In this document: in pieces, positions 36,674-45,920 of the stretch
Numbering within the stretch: the first letter of the stretch is position 1
Layout: every line of letters begins with the position of its first letter
Origin: Roseiarcus sp963748545
Lineage (GTDB): Bacteria; Pseudomonadota; Alphaproteobacteria; Rhizobiales; Beijerinckiaceae
Direction of reading: 5' to 3'
Assembly (NCBI GenBank): GCA_963748545.1
Contig: CAVVJO010000003.1
Span: 566,075-630,074 of the forward strand
Length of the DNA stretch: 64,000 nucleotides
Translations under genes and position numbers: made by a program
The notes under the pieces: generated by a model
Databases searched by the model: none
What the model saw: only the letters and a program-made list of their open reading frames with translations
What the model was told of the DNA's origin: nothing

Positions 36674-37519
36674 ATGGAGATCGTGAGATGCGGGCAAGCG
36701 CTGTGGGCAATTCTGGCGTTGCGCGGCGCTGGCGGTGGCTGCGCCGTCGGCCGGCGGCCGAGCGCGCGCCGCCCAGTGCGGCGACAGCGCCGACGGATTC
36801 AAGGCCTGGCTCGAGGACTTCAAGCAGGTGGCGATCAACGACGGCGTCTCGCCGGACGTGGTCGACCAGGCGCTGGCGACCGCGAGGTTCGACCCGTCGG
36901 TGCTGTCGCACGACCACGGGCAGGGCGCCTTCAGGGCGATGTCGCGAGCTTCGCCGCCGGCACATCACGCCGGCGCGGGTCAAGCAGGGCAAGTCGATGA
37001 TGGTCGCCTACGCCGAGCCGCTCGAGCGGATCGAGCAGCGCTACGGCGTGCCGGGGCCGGTGCTGGTGGCGATCTGGGGCCTCGAGACCGATTTCGGCGC
37101 CGGCGCTCGGCCGCTATCCGACCTTCAGCGCGCTGGCGACGCTCGCCTACGACTGCCGGCGCGGGATCGCTCTACCAGGCCGAACTGATCGACGCGCTGA
37201 TGATCGTCGCAGCGCGGGCTGCTGTCGCCGGCGCAGATGCGCGGCGCGTGGGCCGGCGAACTCGGCCAGACCCAGTTCATGCCGTCCGCCTACCTCAAGT
37301 ACGGCGTCTCGGCGAACGGCGGCCGCGGCGGCGACCTCATCGGCAACTCGCGCCGACGCGCTCGCCTCGACCGCGAATTTTCTGCAGTCGCACGGCTGGC
37401 AGCGCGGCGCGAAATGGGACGAGGGTCAGCCGAACTTCGCCGCCCTCCTCGAATGGAACACCGCCCCGGTCTACGCCAAAACCATCGCGGAATTTGGGGA
37501 TCGGCTGGCGCAGCCGTAG
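36674..37519 (+). CDS. MltB-type membrane/periplasmic lytic murein transglycosylase (many frameshifts)
   Basis: GH103-like lytic transglycosylase that cleaves the MurNAc-GlcNAc bond with 1,6-anhydro formation. A signal sequence starts at the ATG 36674 (VRCGQALWAILAL), followed by CGDSADGFKAWLEDFKQVA, ITPARVKQGKSMM, the catalytic Glu segment VLVAIWGLETDFGA, GAWAGELGQTQFMPSAYLKYG and a C-terminal SHGWQRGAKWDEG. At least five frame changes fall between 36720 and 37360; the last frame stops at 37517-37519. Corrected length is near 280 residues. The residues of the active site are intact, so the gene is probably functional and the errors technical. Confidence 0.85.
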
Positions 37520-37571
37520 GCGCCTCTTCAGGCGTCGTCAGGGGCAGGCGGAGGGAACGGTTACAGACGAA

Positions 37572-37847
37572 TTATCGCTCGACGGGTCGGCGACCGACAG
37601 GAATAGCAGTTTCGCTGCCGCGGAGTGATCCTGCTGCGGCGTCGGCCTTGCAGATGTCAGCGCCTCTCTCAGGGTCCAGCGTTGACCAATCGTGAGCAAG
37701 CTCGGCCGCTCGCTGTTTGCGCCGCGAGCAATCTCTGAACTCGCTCTCGGAGCAGACGAGCTTTCCACAGTCGAGACAAAGACTTATCTCGGCCGGCGCG
37801 TCGGAGACCAACTGGCGCCGCACGAAGGCCTGTAGCCAGCGAAGCAT
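37572..37847 (-). CDS. Small Cys-motif hypothetical protein
   Basis: A frame of up to 91 residues with an excellent AAAGGAG site eight bases before the ATG at 37847, which is the main reason to believe it. The first 50 residues look protein-like: a basic amphipathic start (LRWLQAFVRRQLVSD) and a Cys cluster LCLDCGKLVCSESEFRDC that could bind a metal. The remainder is less convincing, so an indel may hide an earlier stop. No family recognised. Confidence 0.5.
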   Translation of the reverse strand: MLRWLQAFVRRQLVSDAPAEISLCLDCGKLVCSESEFRDCSRRKQRAAELAHDWSTLDPERGADICKADAAAGSLRGSETAIPVGRRPVER

Positions 37848-38371
37848 CTCTGGTCTCCTTTAAAACCTCCGGATTGCGTCGATTTTTTCACGATGCGTGA
37901 AATAGGCAAGGACCTCAATACCGAAGCGAATACGCCTTATGGGGAAGCATAGGTACCGCGCTGCGCAGGCGGCGGCGCAAAGCTCGCCCGTCGGCAGGGC
38001 ACACCAGGGACGGCAGCGACCGCTCGCTTCCTGGGGCTTGGCCCGGCGATCCCGCCGCACGGGCCTGAGGCGGGGAGTGGATCTCGGTCGACGCCGATCA
38101 TCCACTCGGGGCATGCTCCAAGACCAATATAAGCTGACGGATATAGAATTTGGCTGAGTTGACGCTTCCGATCATACGCGCCTAGCGTCTTGTTCAATCA
38201 TGCGCCGTCGGCGCGACCGCGATTTGACCCCGTGAGATGGTCGGCGGCTCATGAAACCGCGCGATGCGCGAGGGCGTCCCGGGGTCGGCGTCGCCGTCGC
38301 CAAGCATGGCGCCCATCTTGAGAAACAGGCGAGACGGTCGATCGCCATGGGGGTACGGCTGGAGAGCTGCC
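37848..38371. other. Intergenic region before the MHS transporter
   Basis: About 520 bases. A minus-strand frame ending at 37860 closes with a plausible protein tail (RRIRFGIEVLAYFTHREKID), faintly like small toxin C-termini, but its upstream part is not protein-like. A short AT-rich stretch (38128-38165) may hold the promoter of the transporter gene; I cannot define boxes. Confidence 0.35.
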
Positions 38372-39685
38372 ATGAGCATTGCAGAAGGGCTTGGAAGCGA
38401 CGCGTGGTTCGCCGCTCGCTCAACGGACATGAAGCGGGTCGTCGTCGCGAGCATCATCGGCACGACGATCGAGTGGTACGATTTTCTCATCTACGCCACC
38501 GCCAGCGCCCTTATTTTCACCAAGCTGTTCTTCCCGTCGTCCACCCCCGGCCTGAGCGCGATCGCGTCGTTCGGCACCCTGGGCGTCGGCTATTTCGCAC
38601 GACCGCTGGGCGCGGCCATCTTTGGACATTTCGGCGATCGGCTCGGCCGTAAGGCCGTGCTTGCGACGACGATCGTCCTCATGGGTCTGGGCACCTTCCT
38701 AATCGGTCTCCTACCCACCTATGAGCACATCGGCGTCGCGGCGCCGATCCTGTTGGTGCTGTTGCGGCTTTTCCAGGGCGTCGGACTGGGCGGCGAATGG
38801 GGCGGCGCCGTGCTGATCGTGGTCAGAAGCGAAACACGAGAACCGCGGGCTTCTCGGTTCGATGGTTCAACTCGGCTATCCGCTCGGCACCCTTTCCGCA
38901 GTCGGCGTCTTCGCGGTCCTGTCCAGTACCTCGGAAGCGGACTTTCTCGGATGGGCGTGGCGCATTCCCTTCCTGATCAGCATCTTCCTCGCCGGGGCAG
39001 GGCTCTACATCCGTCTGCAACTGCAGGAGACGCCGGTGTTTCGGGAGCTGCAGGCCGAAAACAAGGTCGCAAGGCTGCCCTTGGTCGAGGTGCTGACCAA
39101 AGAGCCGCGAGCCTTCTTTACCGCGATCGGATTGAAGCTCTCCGAGATCAGCTACGCGATGATCGCCGGGGTGTTCGCGATCAACTACGTCACCGTCAGA
39201 CTCGGCATGCCGAAGAGCGTGATCCTCAATGCAGTCTTCGTCTCCTCCGTTGTGGCTCTGTTGGCGATCCCGCTGTTCGGCTGGATCTCCGACCAGATCG
39301 GCCGCAAGGCGATGTTTTATGCGGGCTCCCTGTTTGCGATGGCTTTCTCGTTCCCGTTCTTCTGGCTGTTGAATACCAGGGACCCGCTCATCATCACGCT
39401 GACGATCGTCGCCGCCATCACCTTCGGGCAGATATCGGCTTCGCCGCCGGCGCTGCCTGGTACACCGAGCTTTTCGCGGCCCGGATGCGCTACACCGGCG
39501 CGTCGCTCGGCTTCCAGATCGGCGCCGCCATCAGCGGGGGCCTCACGCCATTTGCCGCCGCGGCTTTCCTGTCATGGACGAACGGCGCCGCGTGGCCGGT
39601 CTCGATGTACCTGATCGCCCTCGCCGTCATCACGCTTTGCGCAACGATCGCCGCCCCGGAAACCGCCGGCAGGCCGATGAAGTGA
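38372..39685 (+). CDS. MHS-family MFS transporter (two compensating frameshifts)
   Basis: Metabolite:H+ symporter of the ProP/ShiA/KgtP group, about 437 residues and twelve helices. GGAGAG precedes the ATG at 38372. Motifs: GTTIEWYDFLIYATASALIF in helix 1, GHFGDRLGRKAVLATT between helices 2 and 3, LLRLFQGVGLGGEWGGAVL in helix 4, GWISDQIGRKAMFYAGS in the second half and AARMRYTGASLGFQIGAAIS near the C-terminus. Frame changes near 38820 and 39435 cancel, and the span is a whole number of codons. Members move organic acids, osmolytes or shikimate; the substrate here cannot be told. Confidence 0.9.
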   Translation: MSIAEGLGSDAWFAARSTDMKRVVVASIIGTTIEWYDFLIYATASALIFTKLFFPSSTPGLSAIASFGTLGVGYFARPLGAAIFGHFGDRLGRKAVLATTIVLMGLGTFLIGLLPTYEHIGVAAPILLVLLRLFQGVGLGGEWGGAVLIVVRSETREPRASRFDGSTRLSARHPFRSRRLRGPVQYLGSGLSRMGVAHSLPDQHLPRRGRALHPSATAGDAGVSGAAGRKQGRKAALGRGADQRAASLLYRDRIEALRDQLRDDRRGVRDQLRHRQTRHAEERDPQCSLRLLRCGSVGDPAVRLDLRPDRPQGDVLCGLPVCDGFLVPVLLAVEYQGPAHHHADDRRRHHLRADIGFAAGAAWYTELFAARMRYTGASLGFQIGAAISGGLTPFAAAAFLSWTNGAAWPVSMYLIALAVITLCATIAAPETAGRPMK

Positions 39686-39804
39686 ACACCCAAGCCAAAG
39701 CGCCTCTTGCTGGCGGGTCCGTTCAGGCTTCACGGTTGGCGACCCCGCCCCCGAAAACGCGCGCTCGCGCTGCCGTTCCCTATTCAACCCAATGGCTTGC
39801 AGCT

Positions 39805-40851
39805 CTACCCGCCGAAAACGTCGTTGGTCTGCGCGGTGACGCGGACGAAGGTCGTGCGCTTGGAGACCTCCTTCAGGTGGGCCGCGCCGATGTAGGTCAT
39901 CATCGAGCGCACCCCGCCCATGATCTCGCCCATGCGTGCCTTCGACCGGGCCGCGGTAGGGCGTCTCGACGCGTCTTGCCTTCGGCGGCGCGGTAATGGG
40001 CGACGCCGCCGGCGTATTTCTTCATCGCCGTCTCGGACGACATTCCGTAGAACGCCATGCCGACCGCGACCTTCTCGCCGTCGCGCGTCTTCGTAGCGGA
40101 TCTCGCCGGCGCATTCGTCGTGGCCGGCGAGCATGCCGCCGAGCATGACGAAATCGGCCCCGGCGCCATAGGCCTTGGCGACGTCGCCGGGAACCGTGCA
40201 GCCGCCGTCGGCGCACACCAGGCCTTTCAGCCCGTGCGCGGCGTCGGCGCATTCGATGATCGCGGAGAGTTGCGGATAGCCGACGCCGGTGACGCGCCGG
40301 GTCGTGCACACCGAGCCCGGGCCGATGCCGATCTTGACGATGTCGGCGCCGGCGATGACCAGCGCTTCCGTCATGTCGCCGGTCACCACGTTGCCCGCCA
40401 TGATCACCGCTTCCGGATGGTCGTCGCGGACGCGCTTGACGATCTCCAGGAATTTCTCGGCGTAGCCGTTGGCGACGTCGAGGCAGATCCGCCGGATCGG
40501 CGTCCCTTGCGCCACTGCCGCGAGCTTCTTGACGTCGGCCGCGGTCGTCCCCAGGGAATAGAAGGCGTGCGCCCCGTCGGGCGAGGCGAAGAACTTGACG
40601 AGTTCATCCTCGGGGTAGTGCTTGTGCAGCGCCGTCAGCGCCCCATGTTTTCCAAGCGCCCGGGCCATCGCCATGGTCCCGGTCACGTCCATGTTGGCGG
40701 CGATGAGCGGGAAGCCCTTCCACTCCGCGCCGGTGTGGAGGAAGCGAAAGGCGCGATTGACGTCGACCGCGCTGCGGGTGTTGAGCGTCGAGCGCTTCGG
40801 TCGGATGAGAACGTCCTTGAAATCCAGCTTGACGTCGGTTTCGATACGCAT
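39805..40851 (-). CDS. guaC: GMP reductase (compensating frameshifts)
   Basis: NADPH-dependent conversion of GMP to IMP and ammonia in purine salvage. The ATG at 40851 begins RIETDVKLDFKDVLIRPKRS; then FPLIAANMDVTGTM, IKIGIGPGSVCTTR with the catalytic Cys, ADGGCTVPGDVAKA and FVMLGGMLAGHDE. Between about 40090 and 39935 the reading moves through another frame (AVGMAFYGMSSETAMKKYAG), then returns for MGGVRSMMTYIGA and a short tail. The total is 348 residues, as in E. coli GuaC; the absence of CBS domains and the length favour GMP reductase over IMP dehydrogenase. Confidence 0.92.
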   Translation of the reverse strand: MRIETDVKLDFKDVLIRPKRSTLNTRSAVDVNRAFRFLHTGAEWKGFPLIAANMDVTGTMAMARALGKHGALTALHKHYPEDELVKFFASPDGAHAFYSLGTTAADVKKLAAVAQGTPIRRICLDVANGYAEKFLEIVKRVRDDHPEAVIMAGNVVTGDMTEALVIAGADIVKIGIGPGSVCTTRRVTGVGYPQLSAIIECADAAHGLKGLVCADGGCTVPGDVAKAYGAGADFVMLGGMLAGHDECAGEIRYEDARRREGRGRHGVLRNVVRDGDEEIRRRRRPLPRRRRQDASRRPTAARSKARMGEIMGGVRSMMTYIGAAHLKEVSKRTTFVRVTAQTNDVFGG

Positions 40852-40951
40852 GCGCGGTCCGAGTTCGTTGGGAGGGCGGGCTTCGCCTTTTCGTCATTGA
40901 TTTATCACAAGCGCCGGGCGAAGCGTATTGGGGAGGGGCGGAGATCGAGAG

Positions 40952-41587
40952 ATGAGTGACGAACTGGTCTTTTACACCCACCCCATGTCCCGCGCCCGGA
41001 TCGTGCGCTGGATGCTTGAGGAGGTCGGCGAGCCCTACGAAACCAAAATCCTGGAGTTCGGCCACTCGATGAAGGCGCCGGACTATCTGGCGATCAATCC
41101 GATGTGCAAGGTGCCGGCGATCCGCCACGGCGACACGGTGGTGACCGAGGCCGCCGCTATCTGCGCCTACCTCGCCGACGCCTTTCCCGCCGCCGGGCTC
41201 GCGCCGCCGCCGACGTCGCGCGAGCGCGGCCCCTACTATCGCTGGCTGTTCTTCGCCGCGGGACCGCTGGAGGCGGCCGTGACCGACAGGGCGCTGGGGT
41301 TCGAGATCCCCCAGGACCGCGAAGGCATGGTCGGTTACGGCAACATCGAGCGGACGCTGGCGGCGCTCGAGGGCGCGCTCTACCGGACGGAGTACATCGC
41401 CGGCGACCGGTTCACCGCCGCCGACGTCTACGTCGGGGCGTCGATCGGCTGGGGCATGGCGTACAAGATGATTGACCGGCGCCCGGCGTTCGAGCGCTAC
41501 TGGGGGTTGATCAGCGCCCGCCCGGCGGCGGTTCGGGCGAAAGCGATCGACGATGCGATCGTCGAGGAACGCAGGAAGGCGAGTTAA
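40952..41587 (+). CDS. Glutathione S-transferase family protein
   Basis: A 211-residue GST. The N-terminal thioredoxin-like domain has LVFYTHPMSRARIVRWMLEE, INPMCKVPAIRHGD with the cis-proline, and TEAAAICAYLADAFP for the glutathione gamma-glutamyl contact; the helical domain contains YIAGDRFTAADVYVG, the N-capping-box motif. The likely catalytic residue is the Ser of HPMSRAR rather than Tyr. The ATG at 40952 follows a weak GGAG. The SDR gene follows by 32 bases, so the two are likely co-transcribed. Confidence 0.9.
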   Translation: MSDELVFYTHPMSRARIVRWMLEEVGEPYETKILEFGHSMKAPDYLAINPMCKVPAIRHGDTVVTEAAAICAYLADAFPAAGLAPPPTSRERGPYYRWLFFAAGPLEAAVTDRALGFEIPQDREGMVGYGNIERTLAALEGALYRTEYIAGDRFTAADVYVGASIGWGMAYKMIDRRPAFERYWGLISARPAAVRAKAIDDAIVEERRKAS

Positions 41588-41619
41588 GGCAAGAGCCGCG
41601 CTCGGGAGGGGAAAAACCC

Positions 41620-42366
41620 ATGCGACTGAAGGGCAAGACCGCGCTGGTGACCGGCGCGGGGCAGGGGTTCGGCTACGGCATTGCGGAGACCTTCGTGCGC
41701 GAGGGGGCGCGGGTCGCCTGCCTCGACCTCAAGGCCGAGATCGCCGAGGCCGCGGCAGGACGGCTCGGCTCGGCCGCGATCGCCATCACCGCGGACGTGT
41801 CCAAGCGCGACGACGTCGCGCGGGCGGCAAGAGAAGCGATCGAGGCGTTCGGCCGGGTCGACATCGTGGTCAACAACGCCGGCACCACCCATCGCAACAA
41901 GCCGCTGACGGAGGTCGAGGAGGCGGAGTTCGACCGCATCTTCGCCGTCAACGTCAAGTCGCTCCTGCTCACCGCCCAGGCGTTCGCGCCGCACATGCGC
42001 GAGAAGGGCGGCGGCGTGTTCATCAACGTCGGCTCGACCGCAGCTTTGCGGCCGCGCCCCGGCCTCGCGGTCTACAACGCCTCCAAGGGCGCGGTTCACG
42101 TGATGACCAAGTCGATGGCGATCGAACTCGCTCCCGACAAGATCCGGGTATGCGCGCTCGCGCCGGTCGCCGGCGAAACGCCGCTGCTCGCCATGTTCAT
42201 GGGCGAGGACACGCCGGAGAAGCGCGCCGCCTTCAAGGCGACGGTGCCGCTCGGCCGGTTCTCGACCCCGGCCGACATCGGCGCGGCGGCGCTCTACCTC
42301 GCCAGCGACGAGGCGGCGTTCCTGACCGGCGTGGTGCTCGAAGTGGACGGCGGCCGCTGCATCTGA
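41620..42366 (+). CDS. Classical SDR oxidoreductase (FabG-like)
   Basis: A 248-residue NAD(P)-dependent dehydrogenase. Complete classical signature: cofactor loop TGAGQGFGYGI, NNAG, the catalytic Ser in INVGSTAALRPRPGL with the YNASK Tyr-x-x-x-Lys, the post-catalytic APVAGETPLL, and the C-terminal LTGVVLEVDGGRCI. An Asp-Leu after the second strand (ACLDLKAE) favours NAD over NADP. GGGAGGGG precedes the ATG. Substrate cannot be predicted; co-transcription with the GST is likely. Confidence 0.92.
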   Translation: MRLKGKTALVTGAGQGFGYGIAETFVREGARVACLDLKAEIAEAAAGRLGSAAIAITADVSKRDDVARAAREAIEAFGRVDIVVNNAGTTHRNKPLTEVEEAEFDRIFAVNVKSLLLTAQAFAPHMREKGGGVFINVGSTAALRPRPGLAVYNASKGAVHVMTKSMAIELAPDKIRVCALAPVAGETPLLAMFMGEDTPEKRAAFKATVPLGRFSTPADIGAAALYLASDEAAFLTGVVLEVDGGRCI

Positions 42367-42615
42367 AGGGCCCGGCGCGCGCGGATGTTTCGCAACGGGG
42401 TCAAGAGTTCAGGCGCCGAAGGTAAGACGCCGTCCTGGGCGCCCGCTCGAAAGAGCAAGGCGAGACCCGGCGAGCGCCGCGCAAAGCCGCGTCGGCACGG
42501 AGCGCGGTTTTCGGAAAATAGCCGTTTGCTGTCAAAGGCTTGTACCCCATTTCGGTCGATTCCAAAGTCAGGCGCCGAGCCTTGTCAAAGGGTTAGCGGC
42601 GAAATGGAGAGTTTT

Positions 42616-42882
42616 ATGAAGATATCCGATTTGAGAAAATGGACAGAAGCCGAAGTGATGGATGCTGTCACGGAACTTTAGAAAGAGCCTGGCTCGTGGG
42701 ACGAAATAGTCTCTATTGAGAAAACGACCGAAGATTTCTCAGAATACGGAGCAGACGATATGGGTAGAAGAGAATTTCGCGTTCTGCTGAACCGCCATCC
42801 TGGCTGTTCTCATGCTGATATCTCCCAGCTGTATGCCGCTGTTCGTGTGTATCGGCGCGCCATGCTTGGTTTGAAGGACTGA
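42616..42882 (+). pseudogene. AT-richer small gene with in-frame amber stop
   Basis: An 88-codon reading frame from the ATG at 42616 (GGAGAG seven bases upstream) to TGA at 42880-42882, interrupted only by TAG at 42679-42681. Before the stop: KISDLRKWTEAEVMDAVTEL; after it: KEPGSWDEIVSIEKTTEDFS, MGRREFRVLLNRH, ISQLYAAVRVYRRAML. The reading frame is kept, so this is a nonsense change and not an indel. Base composition is near 50 percent G+C by eye against well over 60 around it, and codon use is unlike the neighbours, which suggests recent transfer. Family not recognised. Confidence 0.6.
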
Positions 42883-43354
42883 GTTCCCTCAAGCCCTCTC
42901 TTTCATGCGCAGGAGGGTGGCGGTCAAAGTGAATAGCGATTTCCCCGACGCTCGTTCGAGGCCGGTGGAACCGTAGCCCCGACCAAGTCTGGCGCTGCGC
43001 GCGCAATTTCTGAAAGGGGCCGCGGGTAATGGACTTCGCGTTTGGGTCGCAGGACTGCAACCGGACGTGTTCGCCGCCTTTGAACGGCTGCACCTCCGAA
43101 TGGGCTCCGCCCGAGCGTCTGCTGGCTAAGGGCTTCGACGAAGATTCCGCCACGCTGCGGCCATACGGAGCATCCGGGCCGAAAACTCGGCCCACGCGAT
43201 CGGCGCGCCCCAACAGGCTATATTATCTGTTCTGAGGCGCCGCCCTGCGCGATCAGATCCGGCGCGAATCGCTCGAGGCCCCGTCGATCGCCGCCATCGT
43301 CCGGGCATAGTCCGGCCTCAAAGTGGAAAACGGGGGCGAGAAGAGGAACACGAC
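42883..43354. other. Intergenic region without a recognised gene
   Basis: About 470 bases, mixed composition, grading from the AT-richer island back to normal GC. A 68-codon plus-strand frame at 43029 exists but has neither good ribosome site nor protein-like sequence. Nothing else seen. Confidence 0.4.
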
Positions 43355-43657
43355 ATGACTTCGCTCGCGCTTTACGTTCGTCTCGAAGCCAAACCCGGCA
43401 AGGAAGAGGAAGTCGCTACTCTTCTGGGCGACGCCCGCTCGCTCGTCATGGACGAGCCCGACACCATCGCCTGGTTCGCCATCCGCCTGGGCCCGAGCAC
43501 GTTCGCCATCTTTGACGCCTTCGCCAATGAACGCGGCCGCGAAGCCCATCTCAACGGCAGGGTCGCGGCTGCGCTGATGGCGAAGGCGCCCGAACTGTTC
43601 GCCAATCATCTGGAGATCATCCGGCTCGAGGTGATCGCCGACAAACTGCCGCACTGA
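43355..43657 (+). CDS. ABM-domain protein
   Basis: A 100-residue ABM-fold protein: LYVRLEAKPGKEEEVATLLG at the N-terminus, then DTIAWFAIRLGPSTFAIFDAFANERGREAHLNG, the typical middle strand and 'DaFaNerGReaHl' block, and a C-terminal helix-strand. AAGAGG precedes the ATG at 43355. Members range from quinol monooxygenases to non-catalytic dimers; no catalytic claim can be made. Single-gene unit. Confidence 0.85.
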   Translation: MTSLALYVRLEAKPGKEEEVATLLGDARSLVMDEPDTIAWFAIRLGPSTFAIFDAFANERGREAHLNGRVAAALMAKAPELFANHLEIIRLEVIADKLPH

Positions 43658-43962
43658 GATCCGGTTGTCAGCGGGAGGCGCAGCAGACGGTCTCTGCAGC
43701 GCCTTCCCCGCGGCCTCGCCCGCGCTCGGACGCTTGCGCTTCGTCACAGCAAGCAGCCTCGTCACGCGGGGACGTTTGATGGCGGTTTCCGAGACACAGC
43801 GCCGCGCAGGCGGCGAGGAAGCGCGCCAGCCAGCTCCGCACCGGCGAGGGGCGCGCGCCGGTTACCTCCGATGAAACCGATTGCGAATGGGTTAGGCGCT
43901 GCAGCGCAAGCGCATAAGCGCACACTTGCGCGCGCGCATCCGCTGCGACCGTCGCCGACGGT
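43658..43962. other. Intergenic region without a recognised gene
   Basis: About 305 bases of normal GC between the ABM gene and the convergent DUF6894-like gene. I see no protein-like frame and no clear terminator hairpin. Confidence 0.4.
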
Positions 43963-44192
43963 TCAGCCTGGCGCGGCCGGGGTGGGATAGCGGCGCGCGG
44001 CGGTGGCGCCGATCAGGATGATGGTGTCGCCTTGCTGCTCGCGCACGCGGATGCGGCATCCCGGCGCGTCCAGAGTTTTCGCCATCCCAATGATCTTCGG
44101 CCAGGCGGCGCGCGAGATCGACCAGATCCACCGCGCGTTCGGCGACGATGATGTCGTCGCCCTGGAGCACTTCAAAATCGAAAATATGGCAC
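43963..44192 (-). CDS. DUF6894-like small protein (two frameshifts)
   Basis: Read with two one-base corrections, this gives a 75-residue protein starting MPYFDFEVLQGDDIIVAERA at a GTG (44192) preceded by AAGGGAGGG. The first correction removes one t from a four-t run near 44183; the second removes a c near 44105. The remainder is VDLVDLARAWPKIIGMAKTL followed by a strand-rich IRVREQQGDTIILIGATAA. The short 'xYFDFE..GDD....E...DL..A' plan recalls DUF6894 proteins, common and of unknown role in Hyphomicrobiales. Confidence 0.6.
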
Positions 44193-44577
44193 AGGGTCCC
44201 TCCCTTTCATGGCGGTCCCGCTCCCGCACCCCGCTGCTTTTTGCACATCGGTGATGTTGCACTTTAGTAGCACATCTCGCCGCCCTTGGCTACTGGCCAG
44301 GCGCGAGACTTTTGTTGCATGCGGCAAAGCGCGTATCGCGACGGCCGGCGCCCCACGAGCGCGGTTTTGCCCCGCGCCGGCCGTCGCGACCTCGCCGCGC
44401 GCGGCGGCGAAGTCAGCCCAACGCCATGAGTACAAGGCGGCCGGACTGCCTCAAGTGGACCCACGGTCGGTTGACTGGCCGCCTCCCCCGAGGAGCCGGC
44501 GCCTGACACTTTGACGGTCCGGATCGGTTTGTCTGCCTCCTGGTCCGTCGCCGCATTGATCTGGCTCAAAACGGGCG

Positions 44578-45027
44578 TCAACTCTTCGCCGGAGCCGGAA
44601 ACCCGCAGGCGACGGAGTTCGATCGCCGGGCAGCGGTTCATGACGACGGTTACCCGCGGGCGCGGGCGCGCTCGGCGGCCGGCAGGTTGATCACGCCGAC
44701 CTGCATCCAGATGACTGAGGGCAGGGGATCGAGGGCGAGCGCCGCGTCGACCGCATCGGCGGCGGCGGCGGAGTTGCGGAACACATCGACCATGTCGATG
44801 GCGACGGGAACATCGGCGAGCCGCGCGAACACGAGCCTTCCGCCGATCCGCGCGCCGGCGTGTCCAGGGTTGACGGGAAAGGTTTCGTATCCACGATTGA
44901 TGAGGACGCCGAGAACGTCGTGCGATGGCCGCAAGGGATTGGGCGAGGCGCCGACGACGGCGATCCGGCGGACGCGCGTCAGGATATCGCGGATCGCGGC
45001 GTCGCCGAGACCATCGACCTGCGCCAT
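44578..45027 (-). CDS. CoA-binding-domain protein, YccU-like (frameshifted 3' end)
   Basis: Rossmann-fold protein of the succinyl-CoA-synthetase-alpha CoA-binding family. From the ATG at 45027: ILTRVRRIAVVGASPNPLRP with the nucleotide loop, YETFPVNPGHAGARIGGR, VDVFRNSAAAADAVDAAL and PSVIWMQVGVINLPAAERAR. The first frame stops at 44650, but the next frame continues VTVVMNRCPAIELRRLR, the conserved family end with the Cys; a second indel would then reach a stop at 44578, for about 149 residues. It starts one base after the enoyl-CoA hydratase stop, so the two form an operon. Function in this family is unresolved. Confidence 0.82.
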
Positions 45028-45028
45028 G

Positions 45029-45836
45029 TCAGGCCCCCCAGCGCGGCTGCCGCTTTTCCAGGAAAGCCGCGATCCCTTCGCTGGAATCCGGCTCGGCGAG
45101 ATTCTCCACCATCGCCTTGGCGGCGAGCGCATAGGCGACGCTCAGCGGCTGCTCGATCTGTTCGTTGAACGCGCGCTTGCCGATCGCCAGCGTCGCGGCC
45201 GAGCGGGATGCGATGGCCGCAGCCAGCGCCCTCGCCTCGGCGAGCGCCTGGCCCGCGGGGACGACGCGGTTGACGAGACCCATCCGCTCGGCCTCGGCGG
45301 CGCTGTAAAGCTTGCCTGTGAGCGCCATCTCCATCGCATGCTTGCGGGAAATCGATCGTCCGACGGCGACGAGGGGCGACGAGCAGAAGAGCCCGATGGC
45401 GACGCCGGGCAAGGCGAAGCGCGCCGCCTCGCCGGCCACGGCGAGGTCGCACGAGGCGACGAGCTGGCAGCCGGCCGCGGTCGCCACCCCCTCGACCGCC
45501 GCGATCACCGGCTTCGGCAGGGAGACAATCGCCTGCATCAGCGTAGCGCATCTGGTCATGATGAGCTCGTTGAACGCCTGGCCTTGATCGGGGTCGTTGC
45601 GGTGGGCCTGGATCTCGCGCAGGTCGTGGCCGGCGCTCAGCGCCGGGCCTTCCCCGGTCACCACGACGACGCGCGCGGCGGAATCCTTGGCGATGTCGGC
45701 CAAGGCCACGATCAGCGTGTCGATCATGGCGAGCCCGAGCGCGTTGCGGTTCTGACACTTGGTCGAGCGTCAGGGTGACGACGCCCGCTTCATCCTCGCG
45801 GCGGAGGAGTCGGGGAGGGGCGGAGGGGGCGTTCAT
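45029..45836 (-). CDS. Enoyl-CoA hydratase/isomerase family protein (one frameshift)
   Basis: Crotonase-fold enzyme of beta-oxidation type. The ATG at 45836 starts NAPSAPPRLLRREDEAGVVT; after TLDQ an extra g near 45755 shifts the frame, and CQNRNALGLAMIDTLIVALA continues. Oxyanion-hole segment GPALSAGHDLREI and GATAAGC-like EGVATAAGCQLVASCDLAVA are present, with PGVAIGLFCSSPLVAVGR; the usual catalytic Glu positions are not obvious (GLFCSS lacks Glu), so hydratase activity itself is doubtful. Corrected length 268. It is followed at once by the CoA-binding protein gene. Confidence 0.87.
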
Positions 45837-45920
45837 GCGGGCTCCGTTCAGGGAAAAGCGTTTGGCCAAACCTACTTGCGTCGCCACGGACAGTAAACGG
45901 AAGCCGCGCGCTTCAAGCGG

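Noticed and set aside
43029..43235. A 68-codon frame in the gap before the ABM gene
   Set aside because: No good ribosome site, composition typical of chance frames, and no recognisable motif.
43924..43940. A second copy of the ACTTGCGCGCGCGC half-palindrome seen before the sugar ABC operon
   Set aside because: Only one arm and the alternating CG core match; the other arm is absent, so a shared operator is not supported.
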